From assembly GCA_032433765.1 (NCBI GenBank), contig JAVIAB010000160.1:14314307-14378306 (forward strand): DNA of 64,000 nucleotides. Direction: 5' to 3'. The position numbers and the translations under genes were made by a program. Shown here one piece after another: positions 32,465 to 44,100 of the stretch; the first letter of the stretch is position 1; every line of letters starts with the position of its first letter. This DNA comes from Megaustenia siamemsis (Eukaryota; Mollusca; Gastropoda; Stylommatophora; Ariophantidae). Under the pieces are notes generated by a model. That model saw only the letters and a list, made by a program, of their open reading frames with translations. It was not told where the DNA came from and made no database searches.

Positions 32465-32755
32465 TATCCCGAGCTGGCTACCGACGTTCGGACAACCCGT
32501 GTTCGATTCCCGCTAGAAGCAGTGTGAATTGTACTCGTGGCTGGAAAGAAAAATATCCCCGCGGTCGACCCAGCCGCTGGCAGAAATGGGTGTCAGGATT
32601 TTATTTTTGGAAGCCCCTTGCATCGGGAGTTTCGATGCTTGAAGCTACCCTATCCAGAAGCCTCCGAACACTTCTGGATAGGCGGCCGAGCACATATGGG
32701 TGAAAACTCGCGTGCTAAGACACAGATTCAAGTCTCGTACTTTACCTTTACCTTA
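32465..32755 (+). mobile_element. SINE-2, tRNA-derived
   Basis: Head CCCGAGCTGGCTACCGACGT; B box GTGTTCGATTCCC. The body contains GACCCAGCCGCTGGCAGAAA then TGGGTGTCAGGATTTTATTT. This echoes the SINE-1 body (CCCAGCC, AAATGGGT, then GGATTTTTTTCTGG), although the heads differ. Ends ACTTTACCTTTACCTTA. Confidence 0.75.
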
Positions 32756-32837
32756 CAATGTGAGAGGACAGATGTACAGAACATTTGTATAGTAGCCGAT
32801 AACACTGTAGATCTATGTTTGTATAGGTTTTAAAAAA

Positions 32838-32925
32838 GTAAAGAGCCCCCGTCACGCCAAGTGGCGTATAGGGAATAGGGTGTTAGTGATCATAAATTTT
32901 ACAAACCTTCAGCACATGATTCTTG
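32838..32925 (-). mobile_element. SINE-1 3' fragment, minus strand
   Basis: Tail and terminal region only (GTAAAGAGCCCCCGTCACGC, GTGTTAGTGATCATAAATTT). It stops after CACATGATTCTTG. Confidence 0.8.
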
Positions 32926-33254
32926 CGAGTAAAAGACGAAAGATGTGCCGGTAAAGCCAACATAACGGATCGTAGTAAAAGCAGAGAAACAGTGTGAGTC
33001 AAGTATTGATACCATGCCAGCAAGCTGTATGGAGATATTTCCAGACTTGAGCAGACGAGAGCTTTCTTCGAACTCATTAATATTGACGTTTGAACGTGTA
33101 GAAGAAGATAAACCTTTGAAGGATAACTAAAGAGACAGATGACAGTGGAGATATATCTTCTTTTGTGCCTTACAAGAGAGGACGTACAGGTCACTGCTTT
33201 GTTACATTGTTGTATACGTGTGGTCAGGGACAAGCCGAAGACATCATTTTGATA
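32926..33254. other. no gene seen
   Basis: A 116-residue minus-strand open frame (32883-33233) overlaps the SINE fragment and has no recognisable domain. I do not call it a gene. Confidence 0.4.
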
Positions 33255-33450
33255 TGTATAATTGGTACTTAGACAAAGAGGAAGATCAAGGAATTCTTGG
33301 AGAAGACAGATAGAAGCAGAGATGAAGATGATGGGGAGACGTGGAATGATCTTAAAAGAATGGCAAGAAACAGAACGACTTGGAAAGTGTTTGTTGAAGA
33401 CCTATGCTCCACTGGGAGCTAAAAAGGTAGAAGAAAAGAAGAGTAGAATT
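33255..33450 (+). mobile_element. LINE group D 3' end
   Basis: RQRGRSRNSWRRQIEAEMKM, then LKEWQETERLGK, then YAPLGAKKVEE; the counterpart of 36710-36920. 5'-truncated. Confidence 0.82.
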
Positions 33451-33504
33451 GGTACTTAGCATTTTTTCCTTTCCTTTTTCTTCACTTCCTCTTGTACTCG
33501 TTCG

Positions 33505-33535
33505 AGTGTCGAGTGTCGAGTGTCGAGTGTCGAGG
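33505..33535 (+). repeat. 7-bp repeat (GAGTGTC)n
   Basis: Four units of CGAGTGT. Confidence 0.9.
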
Positions 33536-33589
33536 GAGTAACAAAGTTTTGGTTCTTCCTCTTTTGACGGTTCACTCATTGTCAATTGA

Positions 33590-33930
33590 TGTTATTGTAG
33601 CTCTTCTTTGACATTGTCTGTCCATCATAGTCTTCCTCTTGCTCTTCTCTCTTCTCCTCTTTTAATATATGCTTTGTATGGTAAGGAGTCTCGTGGCATT
33701 CTTTCTAGATGGGCACACTAATTTATTTGTTGTTTCTGTATGTAGCCTAGGATTTGTTCAATGCCTACTCTTTCTCTTATAATATCATTTCTGACTCTCT
33801 CTCTTCTGACCACTTCGATCGCTTTTCTCAGACATCACATCTCTGTGGTGACTATTTTTCTTTTATCCTTAGTCCTAAGTGACCATGGTTGGCATCGGTA
33901 TCACGATGTTGGGATGAATATACTCTGTAT
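33590..33930 (-). mobile_element. LINE group G-like fragment, minus strand
   Basis: The minus strand shows C-terminal LINE features: a TETTNKLVCPSRKNATRL region followed by KRRREEQEEDY. It is more decayed than other group G copies. Confidence 0.55.
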
Positions 33931-34866
33931 AAGATGTTTATTAAGCGTTAACTAAATTATAATACTGTATTAAGTTCGCACATTTTGAAATGATGTTGCC
34001 AGTGATTTTACATATCTGTTTACCTCTCCTGACAATGTTATACATGTGTGCATGGTTTGCATCTTGGCAGGAACTCTACATCTTGGATAAGTGGAAACAT
34101 AAATGACTAGATCGCCCAAATGCTTGTTGTCAGAAACAAGGACAATTTAAACAAAGTTGATATGAAAATCAAAGTTGAGCAAACACGTGAACAAATAACA
34201 GTGCCATATATACACATATTTTACAAGGATTTAACACTGCTGTCACAATATTTTGGAATGTACATTTATAACAAGTTGATACAATGATGATTTTTTGAAA
34301 TGGAAAATATGTAAATGGAATGTATACAGCTTCATAAACGAAATAATAATTCTCGTAATATCTAACAATGTTCACAATTCAGTAATTACAAATGCATTCT
34401 TTGTTGTGATGGGAAAAAAAAACAACCTTGGTACGTGGAAATCCACGTTCTCCTCAGCAATACACTTTAATGTGTCATGAGGGCAAAAACCCAAAGGCCG
34501 CTGAGTCAACATCAAGCAAGCAACATAAATTGTCACACAATTTAGCATAGGCATATATAACAACAGATACAGGCGATTGTTGTGGTCACCATTGAGTTTT
34601 GTGAAAAGTTTCTCGTTTATTTTTGACACCGATCTCATGTTTAGCGTACGTGCTACCATGGCGATAGTCGACTACTTTCTCCCTGACTGTCACTGAGAGA
34701 TCACTCTCTGACTGACATTATTCATGCCATATTTTCATTATTTTTTTTCAGTCATAAGTTTCATGAAATGAAAGATAAGATCTGGGTTTACCGACAGGAA
34801 CATGAGCCTAAATGTTTACTTCAAGTTTACGGTAACGTAACGTATAGCCAGCCAGACTGGTGAGAG
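33931..34866. other. no gene seen
   Basis: Mostly AT-rich. A minus-strand open frame at 34372-34659 contains QRPLGFCPHDTLKC, which I do not recognise and which lacks clear splice borders. Confidence 0.4.
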
Positions 34867-35519
34867 TTCACTTCAAATGGGAACATTTGATGCGTGGACA
34901 GTTCACTTCAAATGGGGACATTTCATGAGTGGAGAGTTCACTTCAATTGGGCACATTTGATGAGTGGAGAGTTCACTTCAATTGGGCACATTTTATGAGT
35001 GGAGAGTTCACTTCAATTGGGCACATTTTATGAGCGGAGAGTTCACTTCAGTTGGGCACATTTGATGAGTGGAGAGTTCACTTCAATTGGGCACATTTTA
35101 TGAGCGGAGAGTTCACTTCAGTTTGGCACATTTGATGAGTGGAGAGTTCACTTCAATTGGGCACATTTGATGAGTGGAGAGTTCACTTCAATTGGGCACA
35201 TTTTATGAGTGGAGAGTTCACTTCAATTGGGCACATTTGATGAGCGGAGAGTTCACTTCAATTGGGCACATTTGATGAGCGGAGAGTTCACTTCAGTTGG
35301 GCACATTTGATGAGTGGAGAGTTCACTTCAATTGGGCACATTTGATGAGCGGAGAGTTCACTTCCATTGGACACATTTGATGAGTGGAGAGTTCACTTCA
35401 ATTGGGCACATTTGATGAGTGGAAAGTTCACTTCAATTGGGCACATTTGATGAGTGGAGAGTTCACTTCAATTGGGCACATTTGATGAGTGGAGAGTTCA
35501 CTTCCATTGGACACATTTG
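34867..35519 (+). repeat. 35-bp minisatellite, about 19 copies
   Basis: Monomer: GAGTTCACTTCAATTGGGCA then CATTTGATGAGTGGA. Variants are TTTTATG/TTTGATG and GAGCGGA/GAGTGGA. Confidence 0.95.
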
Positions 35520-35535
35520 GTGAGAAGCTTGACCC

Positions 35536-35825
35536 AGGCTCTCTCTCTCTCTCTCTCTCTCCTTGTATCTCTTTCCTTGAATGTCTTCTCTTGGATGTAT
35601 TTTTTTTAATGTCTTTAGTTGGATATCTTTTCTTGGATGTTTTTCCTTGGATGTCTTCCCTTAGGTGTCTTCCCTTGGATGTATTTCTTTGAATGTCTTT
35701 AGTTGGATGTTTTTCCTTGGATGTATTTCATTGGATATTTTACTGTGGATATTTTTCCTTGGATGTTTTCCTTGAATGTCTCTCCTTGGATGTCTTCCCT
35801 TGCATGTCTTACTTTGGATGTTTTT

Positions 35826-35859
<34 letters not shown>

Positions 35860-35935
35860 CCTTGAATGTCTTTTTCTTGGATGTCACCCCTTAGATGTTT
35901 TTCATTAGGTGTCTTCCCTTGGATGTCTTTCCTTA
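35536..35935 (+). repeat. CT microsatellite, short irregular repeat and (TA)n
   Basis: CT tract at 35537-35562, then irregular 14-15-bp units of TTCCTTGGATGTCTT to 35935, interrupted by (TA)n at about 35826-35858. Confidence 0.85.
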
Positions 35936-36544
35936 TCTGACCAAAAGTTAGCTACCGTTTTCAAGCTTACTCTGTTTGGCTGGAAGACAGTGCTCCACAT
36001 GAAATGCGAGCCATTTACAACATTGCTAGTCCTTGCGATTGTTATATTTCATTTACACCATCCCAATCTTCTAATGATGAAGTAATGACTCATTTGTCAG
36101 CATTTCCACATTTAAAAAAAACATAATTCAATCAACAATATGTGACGCACATCAACATTCAAGCATCGCTTACAACAACTACGTCAGCGAGCACACACAA
36201 ATCCATGTAAATAAGACAGACACAAACACAATAACAAATGTGTGCTTAGATCTGTGCTCGTTGTGAATACAAGGAATGTTCGTTTTGTGATTAACAAAAA
36301 AATGTTAACATAAACATTAGTAGCACCATTAAGCGTTTAGATAACAATATTGCTGCTTGCATGTTAAAAAAGAGTATGTAAGGCAGGTAAACTATTGTAT
36401 ATAATTTTTAAGAGAAATAAATTTAGTTAAGACTATAATTTTCTATAATGGGTGTTAATTATTTATTTTTAAGGCATCTATTGAAATGTATAATACGATT
36501 GGTTATATTTTTATGTTTAAAATATATTTAGTTATTTCAAGAGG
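35936..36544. other. no gene seen
   Basis: AT-rich, no recognisable element. Confidence 0.5.
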
Positions 36545-36935
36545 TTTAATTAAATCAATAGAAAAAGATATACCAAACTCGGAAGATATGTACCAGTCAA
36601 ATACCAGTGGATAAGGAGATAGAGCGAAGACGATGGCGCTGGATAGGACACACTGCGAAAGCCAACTGAAAGTATTACGCAACAGGCCCTTTTTTGGAAT
36701 CCCCAGGGGAAAAGACAAAGAGGAAGACCAAAGAATTCTTGGAGAAGATAGATAGAAGTGGAGATGAAGATGGTGTGGAAGTCATGGAATGATCTTAAAA
36801 GAATGGCAAGAAACAGAACGACTTGGAAAGTGTTTGATGAAGACCTATGCTCCACAGGGAGCTGAAAGTGTTTGATGAAGACTTATGCTCCACAGGGAGC
36901 TGAAAGGTAGAAGAATAAGAATCTGGGAAGAAAGG
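36545..36935 (+). mobile_element. LINE group D 3' end, best copy
   Basis: Translation: [19 protein letters not shown], then LRKPTE, then [17 protein letters not shown], then W-N-D-L-K-R-M-A-R-N-R-T-T-W-K and the end DLCSTGS. The motif RRRWRWIGH followed by [10 protein letters not shown] is a standard LINE reverse-transcriptase C-terminus. One frame break and one stop. The last 38 bp of coding region are tandemly duplicated (36831-36906). Confidence 0.87.
36831..36906 (+). repeat. 38-bp tandem duplication at LINE 3' end
   Basis: TGTTTGATGAAGAC-TATGCT then CCACAGGGAGCTGAAAG, twice, with one mismatch. The copies at 33390 and 12470 have it once. Confidence 0.95.
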
Positions 36936-36969
36936 AAGAAACATGTAATATGTGTATTCATTCTTCTTT

Positions 36970-37180
36970 TATTCTTCTCGTCCGTGCGGCAACTAGGGCA
37001 GTAACCGCAGTCAAGGGAGACAAGAATAGAGCCACTGTCACATGCCAGGCGTGTCGTAGGAGGCGACTAAGGAGATTAGAATCAAGGTCTTCGCCGGTGC
37101 CACGAGGTTCTTGCGTCAGAGCTGACGTCATATTCAGTGCTTTCGTTAGTGAGTGCCGGAGATGCGTCATACTGGGGAAG
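36970..37180 (+). repeat. dispersed repeat D copy
   Basis: GCCACTGTCACATGCCAGGC and GTGTCGTAGGAGGCGACTAA match 15695 and 46550. Confidence 0.65.
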
Positions 37181-37289
37181 GTGGTGAGGAAGGGGGAATC
37201 TGCACGGTATGGAGTTATCCCCACATATCGCTATCTTCAGTAATTCTTTGGGACTGCGAAGTCGAGGCCTGTCCATTCTCTTATGTTAT

Positions 37290-37835
37290 CTTTCCATCTC
37301 TTTCTCTATCTACCTCTCTTTTTCTGCCTACCTCTCTTTCACTGTCTACCTCTCTTTCTCTGCCTACCTCTCATTCTCTGTCTACCTCTCTTTCTCAGCC
37401 TACCTCTCTTTCTCTGTCTACCTCTCGTTCTCTGTCTACATCTCTTTCTCTGCCTACCTCTCTTTCTCCGTCTCCCTCTCTTTCTCTGCCTTCCTCTATT
37501 TCTCTGTCTCCCTCTCTTTCTCTATCGACCTCTCTTTCTCTGCCTACCTCTCTTTCTCTGTCTACCTCTCTTTCTCTGTCTACCTCTCTTTCTCTGTCTA
37601 CATCTCTTTCTCTATCTACCTCTCTTTCTCTATCTACCTCTCTTTCCCAGTCTACCTCTCTTTCTCTGTCTACATCTCTTTCTCTGTCTTTCTCTCTTTT
37701 CTATCTACCTCTCTTTCTCTGTCTACCTCTCTTTCTCTATCTACCTCTCTTTCTCTGCCCACCTTTCTTTCTCTGTCTCCCTCTCTTTTTCTGTCTACCT
37801 CTCTTTCTCTACCTACATCTCTTTCTCCTTCCTTT
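37290..37835 (+). repeat. 18-bp pyrimidine array, about 30 copies
   Basis: Monomer TCTACCTCTCTTTCTCTG, about 95% pyrimidine on the plus strand. It produces three overlapping read-through frames of 189-240 residues in all plus phases. Confidence 0.95.
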
Positions 37836-37937
37836 CACAGTTCCTTTCATAGTAGTCTTTGCCCAGGATAGATGAAGCAGACCATTTCATTTATAATTTC
37901 TTCACAATAATGTCTTCATTACAGGCGCTTAAATGTT

Positions 37938-38188
37938 TAATTCACGAACAAAGAAAACAATTCATGAATATAGAAAATAATTCATGAATATAGAAAACAT
38001 TTCGTGAACAAAGAAAACAATTTATGAATTTAGAAAGCAATTCATGAACAAAGAAAACAATTCATGAATATAGAAAACAATTCATGAACAAAGAAAACAA
38101 TTCATGAATATAGAAAACAATTCATCAACATAGAAAATAATTCATGAACATAGAAAACAAATCATGAACATAGAAAACAATTCATGCA
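37938..38188 (+). repeat. 20-bp minisatellite, about 12 copies
   Basis: Monomer AATTCATGAATATAGAAAAC, with AACAAAG alternating with AATATAG. Confidence 0.93.
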
Positions 38189-38624
38189 TTAAGGATGGAT
38201 AATGAGGATGATGAGCAATTCCTTTAGTAGGCATCAGGTGAACGTCAGGAAAAATGTAAAGAAAGAAACAATTGTAAAGATTGTATCTCGTATATATATG
38301 TATATATGTAGATATATAGTAGTGGTAACCTACACAAAATAGACAAATTGCTGGTATATATAAATGTAACCGTTTCAGCTTTCTATATTTTATTTTTATT
38401 AAAAAGCTAAGGAAGAATTGCAGCAGTAAGGCACGTTATGAGATAGTCAAGTGTGCTGAGTTAGAACAATGGATATTTGTTAATGGCTTTACAGTTGTGG
38501 TAAATGTGAAGGAAGTATCAGACTGCGCTGCCAGTGTTTTCATTGAGCATTTGTTGAAGATTAGGGGAAGGGTTATACATGGTGTTGTCCTTTGTCGGTA
38601 AAGTGTTTAGTTATTTGAGTCGAA
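38189..38624. other. no gene seen
   Basis: AT-rich, no recognisable element. Confidence 0.5.
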
Positions 38625-39052
38625 GTTAGGCATTCAGTTGTAAGTTAGGCATTCAGTTGTAAGTTAGGCATTCAGTTGTAAGTTAGGCATTCAGTTGTAA
38701 GTTAGGCATTCAGTTGTAAGTTAGGCGACATTTTGATGGCTGGACTATCAGATATAGTTAAGCAATCTTTTGATGGCTGGACTATCAGATATAGTTAAGC
38801 AATCTTTTGATGGCTGGACTATCAGATATAGTTAAGCAATCTTTTGATGGCTGGACTATCAGATATAGTTAAGCAATCTTTTGATGGCTGGACTATCAGA
38901 TATAGTTAAGCAATCTTTTGATGGTTGGACTATCAGATATAGTTAAGCAATCTTTTGATGGTTGGACTATCAGATATAGTTAAGCAATCTTTTGATGGTT
39001 GGACTATCAGATATAGTTAAGCAATCTTTTGATGGTTGGACTATCAGTTAAG
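38625..39052 (+). repeat. adjacent 19-bp and 37-bp arrays
   Basis: Five units of GTTAGGCATTCAGTTGTAA (38625-38728), then about 8.5 units of GATGGCTGGACTATCAGATA plus TAGTTAAGCAATCTTTT (38733-39052). The 37-bp units change from GGCTGG to GGTTGG partway, giving an ordered gradient. Loose CAGTTGTAAGTTA motifs continue to about 39150. Confidence 0.93.
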
Positions 39053-39522
39053 TTTAGACGATAGATCAATTTTAGATTAGATGAGGAGTTGTAAGTTATT
39101 TATCTTCTCGTGACTTAGACAACTAGTTGTATGTTAGACGATCAGTTGTAAGTTTAATGATGACTTGTCAGTAAGACCACCATGATTGGCTTACCGATAA
39201 GGTAAGTATGGGTTCAGTCTCAACCACACGCTCTCCCGTGGACCCATTTGAAAAAAAAAAAATAAAACAAATAATGAGCGGCTTCATGAGCTGTAGAAGG
39301 TAACAATAGCGAGAAATAGCACAACCCAATCTCTAAAGCTTGTACCTTGAACTTTATAATTTCACGCCTCTAAGTCATGGTATGCTGTGTGACATCCTTT
39401 ACTTATGTAGTTTAGGACATCAACATCCCAATAACGCAACCGATTTGCTTACTAGTTCATCAGTTATAAGGTCGGTAATCAGTTACAACTTAACTAATCA
39501 GTTGTATTATAGTATTCAGTTG
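39053..39522. other. spacer 3' of gcm; possible tRNA-like fragment
   Basis: CCGATAAGGTAAGTATGGGT followed by TCAGTCTCAACC near 39190-39235 is weakly tRNA-like. Nothing else recognised. Confidence 0.35.
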
Positions 39523-39528
39523 TTTATT
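39523..39528 (-). promoter_or_regulatory. gcm: candidate poly(A) signal for gcm
   Basis: AATAAA on the minus strand, about 400 bases downstream of the gcm stop. It is the first perfect hexamer I see there; a TATAAA variant lies nearer (about 39748). Short AT-rich motifs occur by chance, so this is weak. Confidence 0.25.
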
Positions 39529-39924
39529 ATATCTTTGGACGCCCGAAAGAGGTCAGTGGTTGTGAAGAAAAAGATGGAGCTGTTTGTTGCAAAATTAGAG
39601 AAGTGAATCAGTATTACTTCAACGTTTGTGTTTTTGCAGTTCACAAATTAAATGATCAGTTTCAAATAACATAATCACATCTTAAGTTACATAATCCAAT
39701 GTTATATTTGTAATTAGTTGTAAGTCAGTCAGTGTTGAGTTATGTATTTATATGTAACATATGTAATTAATTGTAAGTCAGTGTTATGTTAATACTACGA
39801 TTTCTGTAAGCTTGCTCCCTGGCGTTGGTGAACATGTCGTTACAATAAAATCCATAAGGCACTATCGAGCTGCTGCCAAATGCAGGGTCCCTAGAGGGGT
39901 AGGAGGTCATGTGGTTATCGCTGG

Positions 39925-41171
39925 TCAGTGAGAAAGGCCCGATGTTTGATCGTGGTAGGAGTTGAAAGGTGGGTACACGTTACCGTTCCTACTGGCAGTC
40001 CCCTGTTGGTTCATTGAATCGTCACTGAGAACGAGTCGAGGCATTATGGGAGAGGATCGTCTGGGAGGCGCAGACGAGGATAAATTTAGAGTGACGTCTC
40101 TCGAATCTTGATGGCGCGGAGAAACATTTGGTATCGTGGATTGATCGGTCTCGCTTGCATCTATTCGAGGGGTTTGAGGCGGAAGTGATGAAAATACCAC
40201 ATTGTCCATAGATGGCGCCGTAGGTGGAGATCTGTTCACGTGACCCAGTCTGCAGGAATGGAATTCCCGGTTATTTTGCCGATTTTCCCCCGATCTTGGT
40301 GGAGAGGTCAGGGTGATATAAGTCAGTTCTTGGGCGTTCTCCTGTTGATCAGGCACTTTAGAAATCACATCCGGCGATCGTTCATACTTTGCCTGGCAGT
40401 CAACAATCCTGGGAGACAGTATGTGATCGGTATTGAAACTCGGTGATATAGAGGTGTACATAGACTCGTTCTGGAAGGTACGACTCTGTTCTCCGTGTGT
40501 CGGCGATGGAATGTCTCTGAAAACTGCTTCAGTAGGTTCAGTCTTCAGCGGTAAGCTCAGTGACTGAACTCTGTCATCAATTCCTGACTGAATACCACGA
40601 CTTTTGCTAAAACAATCACCACCGCTAATTCTGTACCTGCTGTGGTCGTCCCTTCCATCAGCCGGGTAGAGGTTTGCTGTATGACACATGCTAGCACCAC
40701 CAATGAAATTCCGAGGCCCGCAGTTCATATGCTGAAACCCAACAGAGCTGGGGCAATTTAACACTTGGGAGCTTCTTACTTCATCTATTGGACATCTGGT
40801 CACGTGTTGAAGATGAGACAGCGGATTGGTCATATTGTCATTGTTGCCATGTCTGAAAATCTTCATATCATTCTCGTGGTAGTATCCATGGGAACCAAAC
40901 TTTGGACAGTTCTTGTAGATTTCGATGCTGGGAATGCTGACGTCTAAACCAGGAGGAGGTAAGCACGTGTTCGTTATGTTAATTTGGGTAAACGGCCCGT
41001 GGGCGAGCTGCTCCATCCCCAGCCCAGTCCCAGGGGTTGGTCGATGTGGCAGAAACGTGTGGGAGGGCGAGTCTTTTATGTAGCTAAACGCCGAGGACAT
41101 GAACGAGGTCTTGTGCAGAGATGACTTTGGACACACGCACTCGAATGGAGGGCACGAGCACATGACGTCAT
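39925..41171 (-). CDS. gcm: gcm exon D: terminal coding exon
   Basis: Acceptor TTTATTATCTTCTTTAG. The first two bases complete an Asp codon. Then [16 protein letters not shown] opens a 414-codon frame with normal composition and no tandem repeats, ending TSGLSH-stop. It is rich in Ser, Pro, Asn and Gln, with a LKTEP SUMO-type motif near its middle, as expected for a transactivation tail. If read alone, it would begin at the in-frame Met at 41163 and look like a 412-residue orphan gene. Confidence 0.9.
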
Positions 41172-44100
41172 CTAAAGAAGATAATAAATTAATTAATTAC
41201 AAAATAAAACGTGCTCAGAATTTGGTTCAAAGAACATTCTAATTCTAGGCAAAACTCTAGGCTCATGAAACATGTTCAGAACATGACTCGGTGAATGAAC
41301 TATAAAGTGCAAATAATCTATGATGTTCAAATAAAAAAGATAAACAGCAGTACCGCCCAGCTGCCTCTATGGTTTCCATTTAAATGCGTTGATATATAAA
41401 TCAGCACATGCCTGACACTTGCTTGAAATGAAGCAAATCGGCAACCCCCTCGACATATTAATGATAACAATCTAATTAAGCACACAGAGATGCAGAAAGC
41501 ACCAAACACATAAAAGCACAAACAATATCAAACATCTAAAGACAGAAAAGAAATCAGTTCGTCCAACTCAAGAGAAATGAATGTAGTCATGAATACAGCT
41601 CAGCAACAGTTACCCACTTTGTGGCTTGGCAGATATCAACAGTCAGACAGAGTGGTAGACCACAGACAAGTGTAGATTTACAAAGGCCTGCGGGTAGAAA
41701 ACAAAACCAAAAAACCCACCAACTAGCGTGACGTGTTCAACTATAGGAGATATAAACGGCTGACCTCACTCTCCCAACAACAACTCCTGCCCGCAAAGGT
41801 GACATCATGCTAGTTGGTCGTTTTCCAGGAATTCTCTCTCAAACCTCAGGCCTAAGTAAATCTATAGTTGGCTGTGGATAGACAATAACACAGAAATCCT
41901 GCAACTGCGGGGGCTAACAACTACCAGTGCTTGGCCCAGGATAGAAAACTGCAGCGTCTCGTGACGCGACAATGGACGGATTATTTAAATTTAAAATGTA
42001 CGTTTCCTACAAAGATAGATGCAATGTGTACCAGAATCTTCACTTGATCCTTTCATAGACTAGATATGGCTTGTGTTTTCCGCCATCCATCTCTATTCTA
42101 GGCGAGATGTTTGATATTACCCAATGGGACTAGAGATTCCAACTTTGCTTCTCTTATAGGTGTCTTTGTCAGTTTCTCTCTAGGTCTTCGGTGAACATAT
42201 GACATGCACCATCAAGACAAGAGACAGGATAAAATGGCGCTCATGGTAGCCAACCTGCGGTGTGGAGACGGCACCCAATGCATGGCACTCCATGGTAGCC
42301 AAACTTCGGTGTGGAGACGGCACCTAATGAATAGCACTCCATGGTAGCCAACCTGCGGTGTGGAGACGGCACCCAATGCATGACACTCCATGGTAGCCAA
42401 CCTTCGGTGTGGAGACGGCACCTAATGAATAGCACTCCATGGTAGCCAACCATTTGCACTGGACAACAATCAGCGTTCTCCGGTTAAGCGAGCATGAATG
42501 TGCCTGTGTCGCTAGTTTACGACAAGCTGTGAAATTTGCGCTTCTCAGCTGGACACATCCATCTTCATCATAGTTATGTTTTAAGTTGCTGAACAATTTT
42601 ACTCGACTTTTTTTTTATTTTTAACTTTCAAGGGTTTTTCAATATATTGATTTATTGAGTTATTTGTGGTCATCATCATTGCACTCCGAACACGTCCATA
42701 GGTGCTCAGATCCCCTTCTCAGAAAGTCTCCCAGTGTCCAGCGACTGACGACTCCAGTTCTATGTTGGTTGATAAGTCCTCTTATACGTCCACTAAGTTT
42801 CTCGTTTCTAGCTGTGCCCATCTTAACTCCCATCTCTTTCATGAGGAGAAATGACGTGGACTCATGGTTTTGGGAGATCTGTGCCCCTCCATCATCTCGG
42901 AGGGCATTGATGACGTCCGCTCGATCCATTGGTTGACCGTATTCAACGACATACTTTTTAACATGAGCAGGGTGCACACTAAACTTTCTGTTTTCCGCCT
43001 TGAATATATCAGGCTAGACGTAGGATTTCAATACTCAGAGACAAGGTGATGGTAAAGCCAGGAACCAGAGCGCTTATGGACTGTTGTTTGATGCACGACG
43101 AGGATAATCAGACGACTATCACTAAAGCCAGGAAGAAACCACAAATTTGTTACAAGAAACTCACACCACGTGTGTTAGCATTCCAGCCTTCTTGTTCAGA
43201 AAGCTGACGTCTTACCTCTCTACCACCCAACTTCACCTCCATTCAAGCTGACAAATCTTAAACAGTTCTCCCCACATAATCTTATGTTGCGAACAACCAC
43301 AGACTGTTATTGACATAAACCAACATACCTTCAGCGGGAATATACACTTTTCTCTCAGGTCCGTCCTCGTTGCCGCTTATAGGAAAACGTCGTTTATTCG
43401 GCATTGCTAGCAAACGTTCCTGGAAAATTAATGATACATGATAATAGTAGCAGCATGATAATACGTGACAAATACTATTATAACATTTAGCTACATGTAA
43501 GTGCAAGTTAAAAGTATAATCATAATAATTAATATTATCATTAATTTATTATACTAACTAATATGAATCGATGTGCTGAATTATTTTTGGTTTTATGGAA
43601 ATGAATATTGTAAAAAAATATATCATATTTTTGCATTAACTTTTAATGGAACAAATTTGACATAAAATTAACATATTTTCATCATTAAAATGGATATGTG
43701 TTTTCTTTCACTATGTTCCATGAACACATATTGTTTGTTTTTTTTCTTCTCTATTTTCAGTATAAAACTATCACATTGTCCCTTGCTTTTTACAACTTCC
43801 TATAAGTTACACTCAAGGTAACGAAAACTGGGCGCAGTTTTGGTATAATAAATGCACAAGATCAGAAAAAATAAACTTTGATATACAATTTAGTTTATAT
43901 TTTACAGCCTAAACATAAATTTGAAATGGCAGGGCTCTTATATTCATATAATGAGCACGTTCTCTGTTCTAATGGCTCAATTTCTGTCTATCTGTTGTTG
44001 GGGTTGTATTTATAGCGACGGGAAGCGTGTTATTTGTTGCTGGAGGTGTATTTATAGCAACGAGAATAATGTTATTTGTTGTTGGAGGTGTATTTATAGC

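Noticed and set aside
32883..33233. 116-residue minus-strand open frame
   Set aside because: It runs out of a SINE-1 fragment, has no domain, no start context and no splice evidence.
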